A stretch of DNA of 34,370 bases. Origin: JAYUHK01 sp043767025. GTDB taxonomy: Bacteria > Bacteroidota > Bacteroidia > Chitinophagales > Saprospiraceae. This document shows positions 25,221 to 34,370 of this stretch, in pieces. The notes under the pieces are model-generated. The model had not been told where the DNA came from, searched no databases, and was given only the letters and a program-made list of their open reading frames with translations. A program made the translations under genes and the position numbers. Location of the stretch: contig JAYUHK010000048.1 of assembly GCA_043767025.1 (NCBI GenBank), positions 1 through 34,370 of the forward strand. The letters run 5' to 3'. Numbering within the stretch: the first letter of the stretch is position 1; every line of letters begins with the position of its first letter.

Positions 25221-28200
25221 TTACCTTCTTAAGGTCACATCGCCATAGAACGTTTCTGTGTGTCCGTCTTTGAAAAGAATTTCTGTGTAATACACAAAAA
25301 CTGCTGGATTCATCGGCTTTCCGTTGAAACTGCCGTCCCAACCGTCGTCGGGATTGTTGGGTTGGAAGTTTTTATTCTCAAATTGGAGCGTTCCCCAACG
25401 GTCAAAAACCCTCAATAAACTTACTTTTGCCACTTCTGGACCAGAATAAATGGTGAATTTATCATTCGAGCCGTCGTTGTCAGGAGAAAATATATTTGGG
25501 ATAAAAATCGGAAAATCTTTACTGATAAAAATAGTAATATCGTCCTCGTCCGTGCAGCCATTGATGTCGCGAATTATCGCTTTGTAGTTCGTTTGCTGTA
25601 CTGGTTTTGCAATCGGATTTTGAGGATTTAAAAGATTGAGTGTATTGGAGTTGGTCCAAGTAATCGTATCTAAAAGTGATGGAAAATTAATATTTGTTGG
25701 AATATTGATACTATTGCCAAGACGTATGGTAGTATCGTTTCCAAGCCTAATATTAATCTGAATCGGAGCTACGATTGTTACTAATGTATCCCACTCGCAA
25801 CCGTTGATGTCCTGAATACGAATTTTATAAGTTCCAGCACCCAACTGCTCGATTTTTTTGCCCTGTATGAAAGTCCAAGACTGAAATGCGTAGAGATAAG
25901 GCGGCGTTCCCCCCAAAACACTTTCCAACGTGATGCTTCCATCGTTGGTATTGTTACATTTGGGCGGTACAATAGTAAATGTAGCAGCTTTGGGGCGATT
26001 TTGCTTTTCTGTAACCATCATCTGGTCAGTTTGGAAACAACCCGTATTTTTATTCGTAACCATCAAAGTATAAATTCCGCCCTTCGTGATAGTCGGCTGC
26101 AAGGTAGTTGGGTCAAGAATCACAACGCCCTCCGTGTTGGTCGTCCACATATATTCAAAGTTGGAACCCACACTTGACCCCGAACCATTCAGTCTGATGC
26201 TGGTGCGAATGCAGTCCAAAGAGGCATCTTTTCCTGCATACGCCAACGGTTTGGGCAATATCACGACTGTGACTACTTCTTCATCGGACGGACAAACTGA
26301 ATTAGAATTGACAATATATTCGAAGTTGAATACGCCAATTATCTGATTGTCGGTACTGAAAGTTCCCAAAACGGGATTGAACGCATTGCCAGATGACGGA
26401 ACTCCCGAAGTTTCTACCCAAATACCGCCACTTGCGGCATTGCTCAACAGCTCGGAAAGTTTTTGGGTCGCATTGAATCCCGTACAAAAGGCTGCCGGAG
26501 CTTTCGCCGTTCCCGCGCTTACGATATTTTTAATCTCAATTTCTACCGTTGAGGTGTCGTTGATGCACGGCGCGGTTGCTGTCACAATATACCTAAATTT
26601 ATAAATTCCTGTCGTCTGATTTTTTGGGTTGAATGTCCCATTTGTCGCATTAAAGCTATTCGAAGGCTGCGCTGATACGTCCGCCCATTTTCCGCCTCCG
26701 TCTTCGCCCGTTAAGAGAGAAAAAAGGCTGACATTTTGGTCGGTGTTGCCGCACAGTTTGATCGGATTACTTGGAGTTCCAGCTGTCACCTGCTGCTCGA
26801 CCGTCACAGTTTGTTTGGACGTGTTTGGGCAGCCCGGCGGCGCGTAATTCAGCTTATATTCGATGTTGTAAGCACCAGCATCTTTGTTGGTAGCATTAAA
26901 AATTGAACCCGTCAAAGTAGCTGAATTTATGCCACTTGGCGCAGATACGATACTCCAAACGCCGGGCGCAGAAGTGATTTTGAGCGTATTCAAATCCAAT
27001 ACTGCGTTTGAGTTGCAAAGGGGTGCTGGCGATGAAGTTTCTACGCTTGGACAAATACATTCTCTGACCGTCACTACGGCATAAAAAGTACTTGGCGCAC
27101 ACGGTAAAGCGGGCGTAAGTTGGTATTTGAATTGGTAGTTGCCCGGCGCAATTCCTGCAAAATTTTTGCTCGGGAATGTTCCTGATGCTCCCGAATTGTC
27201 TAAATCTGTCCAAACTCCAGCCGTTGAGCCGCTCGTGATGAGTGTATTAAAATTGAGAGCAGATTTTGTCAAGTCGTCTGTGCAGACTGTCACAGTTGGG
27301 TTTATTTCAGCAATTAATGGCTGACTTACGAAAATTTTGGCACTGTCTAAAATAATATTCATACAGTTCGGATTGCTCAAATCTTTGGCAGAAATAAGCT
27401 TGTATTTTGTCGAAACTGTTGGGTTCACGAGTTCGGTGTGCATTGTGGTCGAAATATTGCTAACCGTTTTTGTTTGCGTGCCGTCTGAATATTTTATTTC
27501 AAATGGTCCATCGCCAGTGAATGTAAATTGTAGATAGACGTTGTCGCCTTTGCAAATAGAGTCGGGCGAAATGGCAATTTTTGCAGTCGCTATGTTTCGG
27601 AAAATAATGGGCGTTCCTACCGACACTTTTTTACAAATATCATTCAAATTGACCTGTCCCATACCGTCATTGCTGCCGACGACAGCAGATATGTAATAGA
27701 CTGTGTTGAGCGACATTTTAGTAGAGTCAAAACAAAAAGTTGGTACAGAATCGCTTGCCAAGATGCCAACCAACGAATCGGTCGCAGAAGTATGGAGAAA
27801 AAATCTCAATATATCGTCGGCATCAAAATTCTGTCCTGTTGGATTATAGACAGCAGTGGCGCAGGTTTTTCCGCACTTTTCGATACTCGTACTCGACATC
27901 GAACCCACTGCGGATAAGCATTGGCAACTGAAGCAATTCGCGGTGGAGTCCAATTTGCAACCATTGGCATCTTTGGCGACAAAGCTGTAGCAGCCGCCAG
28001 ACACTATAAAGTCACTCTTGAATACATTGCCAGTGAGAGTTCCTGCACTGCCAGCTACGGAGTAGCTCGTTGGGTCGCCGCCCGAGATATTGAAGCTGAC
28101 CGAATATTTCAGTCCCGTCCCATCGCAAAGTACAGTCGGACTGCTAATAGTAGGCGAAGTATTGACTTTTACGGTTGATTGGCTCGGAGCGGTATTGCCA

Positions 28201-31200
28201 CATAGGTTGTCTTTTACATTTTGAATAACAAATGTAGTGTTTGCGCTGGGCGAAACATTGAGTGTGACTGGTGTGAGCAATGCACCTATTATCGAGTCGT
28301 TGAGACCATTTTCTTGAAAATAAACCGACCAAGGCGATTTGCCAGTCAGATTGATATTCAAACTTGCCGAATCGCCCAAACAGATAGTTGCATTATTGGC
28401 AAAAACGGCGGTCGGCGGATTTTGAAAAGTAACTTTAGTACCGTTGGAGTAGCGTCTGCAAGCGTCTGAAAGATTAATTAATCCCGTCAATGAATCTTTA
28501 CTCGCTGCAACGGCGGTCACAAAATAAGCCACTCCGATTTGCATCTTGGTACTATCGAAACAAACTTTTGGACTGTCTTGAATTTTGAGAATATTGCCTA
28601 CAAATGAAGTCCCGCCGTCGTGTAGAATAAAATTGAGCGTATCGTTGGCATCTAAAAATTGACCAATCGGATTATAAATGGGGTTCAAACAGACGGTTTT
28701 GCAGGCTTCCAAAGGCTGCGTACTCATCGTTCCTACCCGCGTCAGGCAGCTACAATCGAAACAATTAGAAATTGTATCTGGACCGCACCGATTGGCATCG
28801 TCCAATCTAAACACATAGCAAGCCAGCGACGGAATTTGGTCACTTTTGAAAGTATTGCCAGTAATTGTACCGCTATTTCCAGTGACTGAATAGCTTGTTG
28901 GGTCGCCTCCGTTGAGGTCAAAAGTTACTGTGTAGCCAGTTCCAGTATTGTTACAAGTTTCGACCACATTGCTGATGGTTGGCTTTTTATTTACCGCTAC
29001 TGTTACTGTGCCTATGCCAGTATTCTCACAATTTACATCAATCACTTTTACCAATGTGTAAGTGGTCGTGACGCTCGGATTGACATTAAAATTGAAAGGC
29101 GAACTGAAAATACTAAAAATTGTATCATTCGGATTGTTATTTATTTGGTAAATAACTTTCCAAGGCGGCGTACCAGTCAGCGCAATCGGGATAGCTGTCG
29201 AGCTGCCGAGGCAAGTTTTTAAGTTTCCGCCGATAGAGGCAGTCGGTATCGGATTGAAAATTACAGGCGTTCCTTTTGCTACTTTTAAACAAGGGTCGGA
29301 AAGTTTTACAAATCCTGCGCTGTCGCTGCCCACTACTGCCGAAATATAGTAAGTAGTCCCGTAGGCGAGTGGCGGAGCAAAGCAAAATTGAGCGGTCTTC
29401 GAAATGGCAAGAATTGTCCCCAAGTTATTGGAGCTTCCCGTGTGCAAAATATATTCTACTACGTCGTCGCCGTCTTTTACTTGATTGGTACTGTCGTATA
29501 TTGCGCTTGCGCAATTCGCTCCGCAAACAGAAATTGGAGTAACATCCATCACTCCTGCTGTGGTCGAGCAAAGACAATTTTTTACGCCTGTCACCACAGT
29601 CGGACCGCAAGCATTTCCATCATCTACCGAAAATTGATAATTTGTTCCCGAAGGAATAAGCGCGCTGGTAAATATATTTCCAGATATTGTACCTGCCCCA
29701 CCTGTTACTTTGTAACTTGCTGGATTTCCGCCATTGATAGAAAACGCAACAATGTACCCAGTATTTGTGACATTGCAATTTTCTAAAATATCAGACACTG
29801 TTGGTTTATTATTTATCGAAACAATGGCTTGACCAGTTGCAATGTTATCGCAAAAAGCGTCTTTGAGCGTCACTAACTGATAGTTAGTTTTTGAAGTTGG
29901 ACTTACTGAATATTGATAATCTGTGACACTGATTCCTTTGAGCGTATCGGCTTGTCCATTTACCAAAATTGCGATTTCATAAGGCGCGTTGCCAGTCAAA
30001 GAAATTGGCAGTGTCGCATTTTTTCCCAAACAAATAGACGTATCGCCAGCGATGCTTGCCGTCGGAATTTTATGAAAAATAATAGGCGTTCCTTGTGCCA
30101 CATCGGTGCAGGGAGAAGTAAGCATCACTTGTCCTGCGCTGTCTTTTCCTACGACCGCCGAGATATAGTAAGTTGTTTCGTAGTTCATTGCGGGAGCAGT
30201 AAAACAAAAAGTTGGGGTGGCATTTCTTTTAATAATCGTTCCCAAACTTGCGCTACTTCCTGTGTGTAAAATAAATTCTAATGTATCATTCACGATACTT
30301 ACTTGTGTGGAACGGTCGTAAAGGGCAGTTATGCAGCTTGAGCCGCATTTTTCGATAGTCGTCAAATTCATAACTCCAACCGTTGTCAAGCAACCGCAGG
30401 TTTTTGTACCACTTATGACTTCGGGCGTACAGCCGTTGGCATCGGTAAGTGTAAAGGAATATGGCGTTCCAGACGGTATCGGAGTGCTGGTAAAAGTGCT
30501 ACCTGTGACAGTTCCCGCTCCGCCTGTGACGCTGTAAGTTGCTGGATTTCCGCCTGTGATTTGGAAAGTAACGATGTAGTTTGTTTGAGTCGGCGTACAA
30601 CTTACTTGTATATTACTTGCTTTTGGTGGATTGACGACCGTTACAGTTCCTGTACCCGTCCCTATATTTTGGCAGCCATTTCCGCTCAATACGTCTACTA
30701 TTTTGTAAGTGCCAGCGATATTGGTACTCAAAGTAAACGGATTTCCGTCTATAATAATCGGGGCTTGGTTCACGCCATTGATGGAGTAGGTGAGGGTCAG
30801 TGGATAGTTTCCAGTCGTGTTGATGGTAAGAATCGCATTATTGTTGCTACCTGCACATATTTTTGGATTTCCTACGATACTCGCCGTCGGCACGCCCAGC
30901 AATTCGATAATCATAGTAGCGGTGCTTTTGCAGCCGTTTAGGTCAGTTGCGGTATATCTTACGGTATTATTTCCAACTGGAGCGTTGTTTGGATTGAAAA
31001 GTCCCGAAGAGTTTACGCCCAAGCTGCCCGACCAAGTACCTCCTATCGGCGTAGCTACGAGCTGAAAACTTGCGTCATTTTTGCACCGAGTAGGTTCTTG
31101 CACTATCTCAACGTCGGGCAATGCTAATATTTCAATATCAATACTTTTGGTAGTAGAGCAGATATTATTAGCTGGATAAGTGTATGTGACGGTAAAAACA

Positions 31201-34058
31201 CCAACTCCCAAAGTGGTTGTATTGATGATTCCAGAAGCATTCGCAACGCCGCCCCATGTGCCACCCGTTGGGCTTGCTATTATTTGTCTGTTGCCCAAAC
31301 CCGAACAAAAAGGTCCCTGCGGATTGAGTGTAAAATTCTGAGGCGCACTAACCACAAAACTTTTCGTAGCAGTATTGACGCAGCCATTCACATCAGTAAC
31401 GGTATAAGTTACTGAAAAAGTACCGATACCGAGCGCAGCTGGGTCAAGCACGCCACTTTGGTCAGCAGCTCCCCCCCAAACGCCACCGCTCGGGTTGGCT
31501 ATCAGATTGACGGGATTGGACAAAACACAAAACGGACCGTTGGTAGTGATAGAAACCACAGGCAACGGATTGATAACAACTTGAATATTTTTGCTGTCCA
31601 TACAGCCATTAGCATCAGTAAATTTGTAGGTAATGGTATAAGTTCCAGCATTCAAAGTAGTCGTATTTACTTGACCTTGCGCATTCACGGCAGCTCCCGA
31701 CCAAACTCCGCCAAGCGGAGTAGCAGCTAATTGTTGTATTCCCAAATTTTTACAAAATGGTCCTGCTGGAGTTAAATCCACCACAGGAGCTGAATTGACA
31801 ACAAAATCTCTCATCTGCGTAACGGTACAGCCATTTTGAGAAAATGAATAGGTAACGGTGTAAGTTCCGGGACCTAATACCGATGGATTGACTTGTCCGT
31901 TGGCGTTGGCTGTCCCCCCCCAAACGCCGCCGCCCGGGGTGGCACTTAATTGTTGATTGCCAGCTACATTATCACAATAAGGTCCAGCAGGATTTATGGT
32001 TACAGTCGGCTGCGGAGTGACGATAATCACTCTTGAAGTACTTGCTTGGCAACCAAAACTATTGGTGTATGAATAGGTGACTGAATGTGCGCCAACGCCC
32101 AGTGCGCTTGGGTCGATCACTCCATTGGCATCAGCCGACCCGCCCCAAATGCCACCGCTTGGGTTGGCAGCCAGTTGCTGTGGAGGCGCGCTCACACAAA
32201 ATGGACCTGCTGCCGAAATAATCGGCGGATTGGCTTGCTGGATAGAAATAACCGTAGTCGAAGAAGTTGTGCAATTATCTGAATTTGTATAATTATAGGT
32301 TATTGTATAGTTGCCCGGAGCTGCGTTTGGATTGAAAACACCTGCTGCGTTAACGTTGCTTCCCGAGAAAGTTCCACCTGACGGGCTTCCAACCAACTGC
32401 TGCGAGCCTGCATTGGTGCAAAACGGACCTGCGGGGTCGATGGTACTTGGCGTACTCGCTTTTACGATAATTACGATGGTTTTCATATCAGTACAGCCTT
32501 GCGCATTGGTAAATGTATAGGTAACGGTATAGCTTCCTGCACCCAAAGTCATAGGATTAAATTGAGAACTATTGACATCTCCCGACCATATACCGCCTGC
32601 GGGCGTTCCGTTGAGAGTTACTGCCGCAACATTATCGCAAAGCGGACCCGGATTTACCAAATTGACCACAGGGGCGGCAGTGACAACAATATTAAAATTT
32701 TGAATTTTAGTACAGCCTGTGACAGGATCTGTGTAAGAATAGGTGCCTGCATTATTTCCTACTGGATAGTTGGAGGGAATAAATTCGCCTGCGGAATTAA
32801 CGACCCCTCCCCAAGTTCCGCCTGCTGGATTTCCTACGATTACCTGCGGAGTAGTTATATTTTTACAAAACGGTCCTAAATTAGTCACTGTAACTATCGG
32901 CAACGGATTCACTACAATGGTTGCCGTGCTTGTCACCGTGCAGCCTCCTGTTGTTACCGAATAAGTGACTACATTATTTCCAACGGCGGCGGTTGCGGTA
33001 TTAAAAATTCCACCTGCGCTGATTCCCGTTCCGCTCCATGTGCCTCCCGCGGGGGTAGCGGTTTGTGGGAATGTACCAGTATTTGGGCAATAAGGTCCGC
33101 CAGTGGTCAGTGTGATTGTAGGTCCGGGAGTGACCGTTATTGTGAGTACATCTGTTTTCGTACAGCCCGCGCGAGTCACCGACACGGTATAAGTCAAAAC
33201 ACCAACAAATCCAGGTGGAAGAGTAACATTTGGACTTTGGATATTTGGATTACTCAAATAAGAAGTTTGGGTTGCGTCCGCTCCCGCCCACGAATAAGTC
33301 GTCGCGCCTGCACCTCCCACAACTACCGTAATGCCGAAAGGCGCTGCACCTTGACATTTTGTAATAGGCGTAGGCGGCGTGATTGGGATACAACAAGCTG
33401 GGTTTGCTGCGCAACTCAAAATTGCGTTTCCTTCAAAATTCAGAGAAAAACCTGATGAATTATTAGAAAAATTATCTATCAATATGTAATAACCTTGACC
33501 GGGTTGTGTTATTATACTTTTTACAAAGCCATCGCCAAAAACTCCTTCACTTACATCGACACTGTTGTGAATATCGCTCACTCCTGTTTGGGGACAATAG
33601 GTACAACCAGAGGAGGCATAAGAACATCTCAAAGGTGAACCCAAAGAGCCACAACACTTATTAGGTCCCCAAACCGCAAAGTCATAATCTTGTCCCTGTC
33701 CCGCGTTGGGGAAGATTATAAAACCAAATATAGCACCTGGCGGAGAACTTGGGTCAATCTCCACGTAGTACCAAACGGATTGGTGTTCATTGGCTGTTAA
33801 ACATCCACAAACGCCGCCTGCACAGTCATTTACACCCGGACCTGTTGGGTTGAAAGCCAACTGTCCGCTTCCGCAAACGAGTGTAGCACCAGAGCAGTCG
33901 TTGGGTGGGAGAACATTTCTTGCGTCATATTTTACATCTCTCACATTAGGAGAAAAAAAAATTGGATTGTCTTCAGTGGACAGCTTCAATTCTTGCCCAA
34001 TAGCAGCTAAAGGAATAAATATTAATGCCAATAAAAATAAGTAAAATTGCTTCATCAT
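25221..34058 (-). CDS. Giant repetitive surface protein with T9SS type B tail
   Basis: A 2945-residue protein of the 'gliding motility-associated C-terminal domain' class. The signal peptide (MMKQFYLFLLALIFIPLAAIGQ) is followed by a Cys-rich N-domain at about 50-225 (NDCSGATLVCGSGQ, YDFAVWGP) and an Ig/PKD-like domain. Ten ~75-residue repeats occupy 314-1057 (consensus GPFCxN...LxATPxGGxWGG...GTYTVTYxxT...GC). Four ~275-residue super-repeats occupy 1058-2157 (TASIxG..CLG start, ISAVVGxDSxG and GTPIIF end), then a partial fifth unit and mixed Ig/SprB-like domains (NNTNDGSITLESVLGGTPPY). The type B sorting domain is at about 2850-2945 (FIPNIFSPDNDGSNDKF, DGWDGSFNGKP, GDVTLRR). It is probably an adhesin or gliding-related surface filament. 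One unbroken frame covers all repeats. Confidence 0.93.
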   Translation of the reverse strand: MMKQFYLFLLALIFIPLAAIGQELKLSTEDNPIFFSPNVRDVKYDARNVLPPNDCSGATLVCGSGQLAFNPTGPGVNDCAGGVCGCLTANEHQSVWYYVEIDPSSPPGAIFGFIIFPNAGQGQDYDFAVWGPNKCCGSLGSPLRCSYASSGCTYCPQTGVSDIHNSVDVSEGVFGDGFVKSIITQPGQGYYILIDNFSNNSSGFSLNFEGNAILSCAANPACCIPITPPTPITKCQGAAPFGITVVVGGAGATTYSWAGADATQTSYLSNPNIQSPNVTLPPGFVGVLTYTVSVTRAGCTKTDVLTITVTPGPTITLTTGGPYCPNTGTFPQTATPAGGTWSGTGISAGGIFNTATAAVGNNVVTYSVTTGGCTVTSTATIVVNPLPIVTVTNLGPFCKNITTPQVIVGNPAGGTWGGVVNSAGEFIPSNYPVGNNAGTYSYTDPVTGCTKIQNFNIVVTAAPVVNLVNPGPLCDNVAAVTLNGTPAGGIWSGDVNSSQFNPMTLGAGSYTVTYTFTNAQGCTDMKTIVIIVKASTPSTIDPAGPFCTNAGSQQLVGSPSGGTFSGSNVNAAGVFNPNAAPGNYTITYNYTNSDNCTTSSTTVISIQQANPPIISAAGPFCVSAPPQQLAANPSGGIWGGSADANGVIDPSALGVGAHSVTYSYTNSFGCQASTSRVIIVTPQPTVTINPAGPYCDNVAGNQQLSATPGGGVWGGTANANGQVNPSVLGPGTYTVTYSFSQNGCTVTQMRDFVVNSAPVVDLTPAGPFCKNLGIQQLAATPLGGVWSGAAVNAQGQVNTTTLNAGTYTITYKFTDANGCMDSKNIQVVINPLPVVSITTNGPFCVLSNPVNLIANPSGGVWGGAADQSGVLDPAALGIGTFSVTYTVTDVNGCVNTATKSFVVSAPQNFTLNPQGPFCSGLGNRQIIASPTGGTWGGVANASGIINTTTLGVGVFTVTYTYPANNICSTTKSIDIEILALPDVEIVQEPTRCKNDASFQLVATPIGGTWSGSLGVNSSGLFNPNNAPVGNNTVRYTATDLNGCKSTATMIIELLGVPTASIVGNPKICAGSNNNAILTINTTGNYPLTLTYSINGVNQAPIIIDGNPFTLSTNIAGTYKIVDVLSGNGCQNIGTGTGTVTVVNPPKASNIQVSCTPTQTNYIVTFQITGGNPATYSVTGGAGTVTGSTFTSTPIPSGTPYSFTLTDANGCTPEVISGTKTCGCLTTVGVMNLTTIEKCGSSCITALYDRSTQVSIVNDTLEFILHTGSSASLGTIIKRNATPTFCFTAPAMNYETTYYISAVVGKDSAGQVMLTSPCTDVAQGTPIIFHKIPTASIAGDTSICLGKNATLPISLTGNAPYEIAILVNGQADTLKGISVTDYQYSVSPTSKTNYQLVTLKDAFCDNIATGQAIVSINNKPTVSDILENCNVTNTGYIVAFSINGGNPASYKVTGGAGTISGNIFTSALIPSGTNYQFSVDDGNACGPTVVTGVKNCLCSTTAGVMDVTPISVCGANCASAIYDSTNQVKDGDDVVEYILHTGSSNNLGTILAISKTAQFCFAPPLAYGTTYYISAVVGSDSAGFVKLSDPCLKVAKGTPVIFNPIPTASIGGNLKTCLGSSTAIPIALTGTPPWKVIYQINNNPNDTIFSIFSSPFNFNVNPSVTTTYTLVKVIDVNCENTGIGTVTVAVNKKPTISNVVETCNNTGTGYTVTFDLNGGDPTSYSVTGNSGTITGNTFKSDQIPSLACYVFRLDDANRCGPDTISNCFDCSCLTRVGTMSTQPLEACKTVCLNPIYNPIGQFLDANDTLNFILHDGGTSFVGNILKIQDSPKVCFDSTKMQIGVAYFVTAVAASKDSLTGLINLSDACRRYSNGTKVTFQNPPTAVFANNATICLGDSASLNINLTGKSPWSVYFQENGLNDSIIGALLTPVTLNVSPSANTTFVIQNVKDNLCGNTAPSQSTVKVNTSPTISSPTVLCDGTGLKYSVSFNISGGDPTSYSVAGSAGTLTGNVFKSDFIVSGGCYSFVAKDANGCKLDSTANCFSCQCLSAVGSMSSTSIEKCGKTCATAVYNPTGQNFDADDILRFFLHTSATDSLVGILASDSVPTFCFDSTKMSLNTVYYISAVVGSNDGMGQVNLNDICKKVSVGTPIIFRNIATAKIAISPDSICKGDNVYLQFTFTGDGPFEIKYSDGTQTKTVSNISTTMHTELVNPTVSTKYKLISAKDLSNPNCMNIILDSAKIFVSQPLIAEINPTVTVCTDDLTKSALNFNTLITSGSTAGVWTDLDNSGASGTFPSKNFAGIAPGNYQFKYQLTPALPCAPSTFYAVVTVRECICPSVETSSPAPLCNSNAVLDLNTLKITSAPGVWSIVSAPSGINSATLTGSIFNATNKDAGAYNIEYKLNYAPPGCPNTSKQTVTVEQQVTAGTPSNPIKLCGNTDQNVSLFSLLTGEDGGGKWADVSAQPSNSFNATNGTFNPKNQTTGIYKFRYIVTATAPCINDTSTVEIEIKNIVSAGTAKAPAAFCTGFNATQKLSELLSNAASGGIWVETSGVPSSGNAFNPVLGTFSTDNQIIGVFNFEYIVNSNSVCPSDEEVVTVVILPKPLAYAGKDASLDCIRTSIRLNGSGSSVGSNFEYMWTTNTEGVVILDPTTLQPTITKGGIYTLMVTNKNTGCFQTDQMMVTEKQNRPKAATFTIVPPKCNNTNDGSITLESVLGGTPPYLYAFQSWTFIQGKKIEQLGAGTYKIRIQDINGCEWDTLVTIVAPIQINIRLGNDTTIRLGNSINIPTNINFPSLLDTITWTNSNTLNLLNPQNPIAKPVQQTNYKAIIRDINGCTDEDDITIFISKDFPIFIPNIFSPDNDGSNDKFTIYSGPEVAKVSLLRVFDRWGTLQFENKNFQPNNPDDGWDGSFNGKPMNPAVFVYYTEILFKDGHTETFYGDVTLRR
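27588..30887 (-). repeat. Four ~275-residue protein super-repeats (about 825 bases each)
   Basis: Units on the minus strand: 30063-30887, 29244-30062, 28413-29243 and 27588-28412. Each encodes an Ig-like part, a GGNPxSYxVTGGAGTxTGxxF part, a Cys-rich CxCLTTVGxM linker and a FILHTGSS/TYYISAVVG part. Protein similarity is strong but DNA identity is moderate, so the duplications are not recent. Confidence 0.85.
30888..33119 (-). repeat. Ten ~75-residue protein repeats (216-228 bases each)
   Basis: Ten tandem units of 72-76 residues each contain GPFC, GGxWSG or GGxWGG, a TYTVTY-like strand and a late GC. Each carries two conserved Cys, at the GPFC and the GCxxx positions, which could form one disulfide per domain. 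Confidence 0.88.
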
Positions 34059-34114
34059 AGTTCAATGTCTAAAAATTGACGATATAAAATTCTTAAAAGA
34101 ATGTATTCAGAAAG

Positions 34115-34122
34115 CAAAACTA
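34115..34122 (-). promoter_or_regulatory. Candidate -7 box for the giant gene
   Basis: On the minus strand TAGTTTTG matches TAnnTTTG, 57 bases before the start codon at 34058. No -33 match was found at normal spacing, so this is tentative. Confidence 0.35.
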
Positions 34123-34206
34123 TTTATTTATTTGATAATTCGTATATTTTATTTCAAAAAAATGTTTTTTTTGACAAAAATCACTTAATCTGTTTTGTCA
34201 CAAAAA

Positions 34207-34255
34207 CCACAAAAAAAGCCAATAGTTTGAATACAAACTATTGGCTTTTTTGTGG
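34207..34255. terminator. Bidirectional hairpin terminator
   Basis: A 21-bp inverted repeat (34207-34228 with 34235-34255, one bulged base) contains AAGCCAATAGTTT flanked by A and T tracts on both sides. It lies 20 bases past the stop of the minus-strand gene at 34276 and would end its transcript before the giant gene's promoter. Confidence 0.88.
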
Positions 34256-34275
34256 AAATAAAGAAACTCGACGGA

Positions 34276-34370
34276 CTATTTACTCAATGTCACATCGCCA
34301 GAAACTATCTCCGTGTGTCCATCTTTGAACAGAATTTCGGCGTAGTAAACGAAGACCGCAGGGGTCATCA
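34276..34370 (-). CDS. 3' end of a second T9SS type B cargo gene (partial)
   Basis: The last 30 codons and the TAG stop (34276-34278) of a minus-strand gene that continues beyond the window. The residues include TPAVFVYYAEILFKDGHTE and end GDVTLSK. This matches the end of the giant protein (PAVFVYYTEILFKDGHTE, GDVTLRR) almost residue for residue, so it is the final part of a type B sorting domain. The two genes are neighbours in the same direction, which suggests a tandem family of surface proteins. The rest of this protein is unseen. Confidence 0.85.
   Translation of the reverse strand, partial: MTPAVFVYYAEILFKDGHTEIVSGDVTLSK

Noticed and set aside
26086..33455. Many plus-strand ORFs of 60-130 codons opposite the giant gene
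   Set aside because: They mirror the repeats of the minus-strand coding sequence, are low in complexity and lack start signals.

Overview
The window looks like a chromosomal segment of a member of the Bacteroidota, probably from the Saprospiria/Chitinophagia side of the phylum. Evidence: many proteins end in type 9 secretion system (T9SS) sorting domains, Bacteroidota-type -7 boxes (TAnnTTTG) precede several genes, ribosome-binding sites are weak or absent, and MalQ and Mrp have the forms common in this phylum. No tRNA, rRNA, CRISPR array, insertion sequence or phage gene was seen.

Layout. 1-118 is the tail of a T9SS type A cargo gene with a strong terminator. 299-1834 is lysS. 1950-4628 (minus) is a two-CBM20 MalQ (DPE2-like), divergent from an unknown multi-pass membrane protein (4688-5545). 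5538-7225 (minus) is a three-gene iron-sulfur operon: small membrane protein, Mrp ATPase, Nfu scaffold. 7323-8174 is an HMG-CoA lyase and 8298-8732 a GNAT acetyltransferase. 8758-10173 (minus) is an unknown helical protein. 10383-13403 is a secreted leucine-rich-repeat (LRR) T9SS protein. 13536-15501 holds two lipoprotein genes, one a polysaccharide deacetylase. 15642-16571 (minus) is a CtlX-type citrulline hydrolase, divergent from the GTPase gene engB (16696-17298). 17360-19582 is an FG-GAP T9SS protein.

The most coherent system is 19680-25109, a vitamin B12 capture operon. It has a textbook cobalamin riboswitch, then a leader with three tiny ORFs chained by ATGA stop/start overlaps that end on the btuB start codon. 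After that come a BtuB-like TonB-dependent receptor, a DUF4465 protein with a T9SS tail, an uncharacterised T9SS-tailed surface protein and a beta-propeller lipoprotein resembling BtuG, closed by a perfect terminator. The genes abut or overlap. The likely logic is that surface proteins capture corrinoid and pass it to BtuB, with the riboswitch shutting the operon when B12 is plentiful. Unlike the lipoprotein-based gut Bacteroides system, two of the accessory proteins appear to be T9SS cargo.

25221-34058 (minus) is a 2945-residue T9SS type B surface protein built from ten ~75-residue repeats and four ~275-residue super-repeats. 34276-34370 is the 3' end of a second type B gene with a closely related tail. 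In all, seven genes, complete or partial, carry T9SS tails. AT-rich dispersed repeats lie directly after several stop codons.
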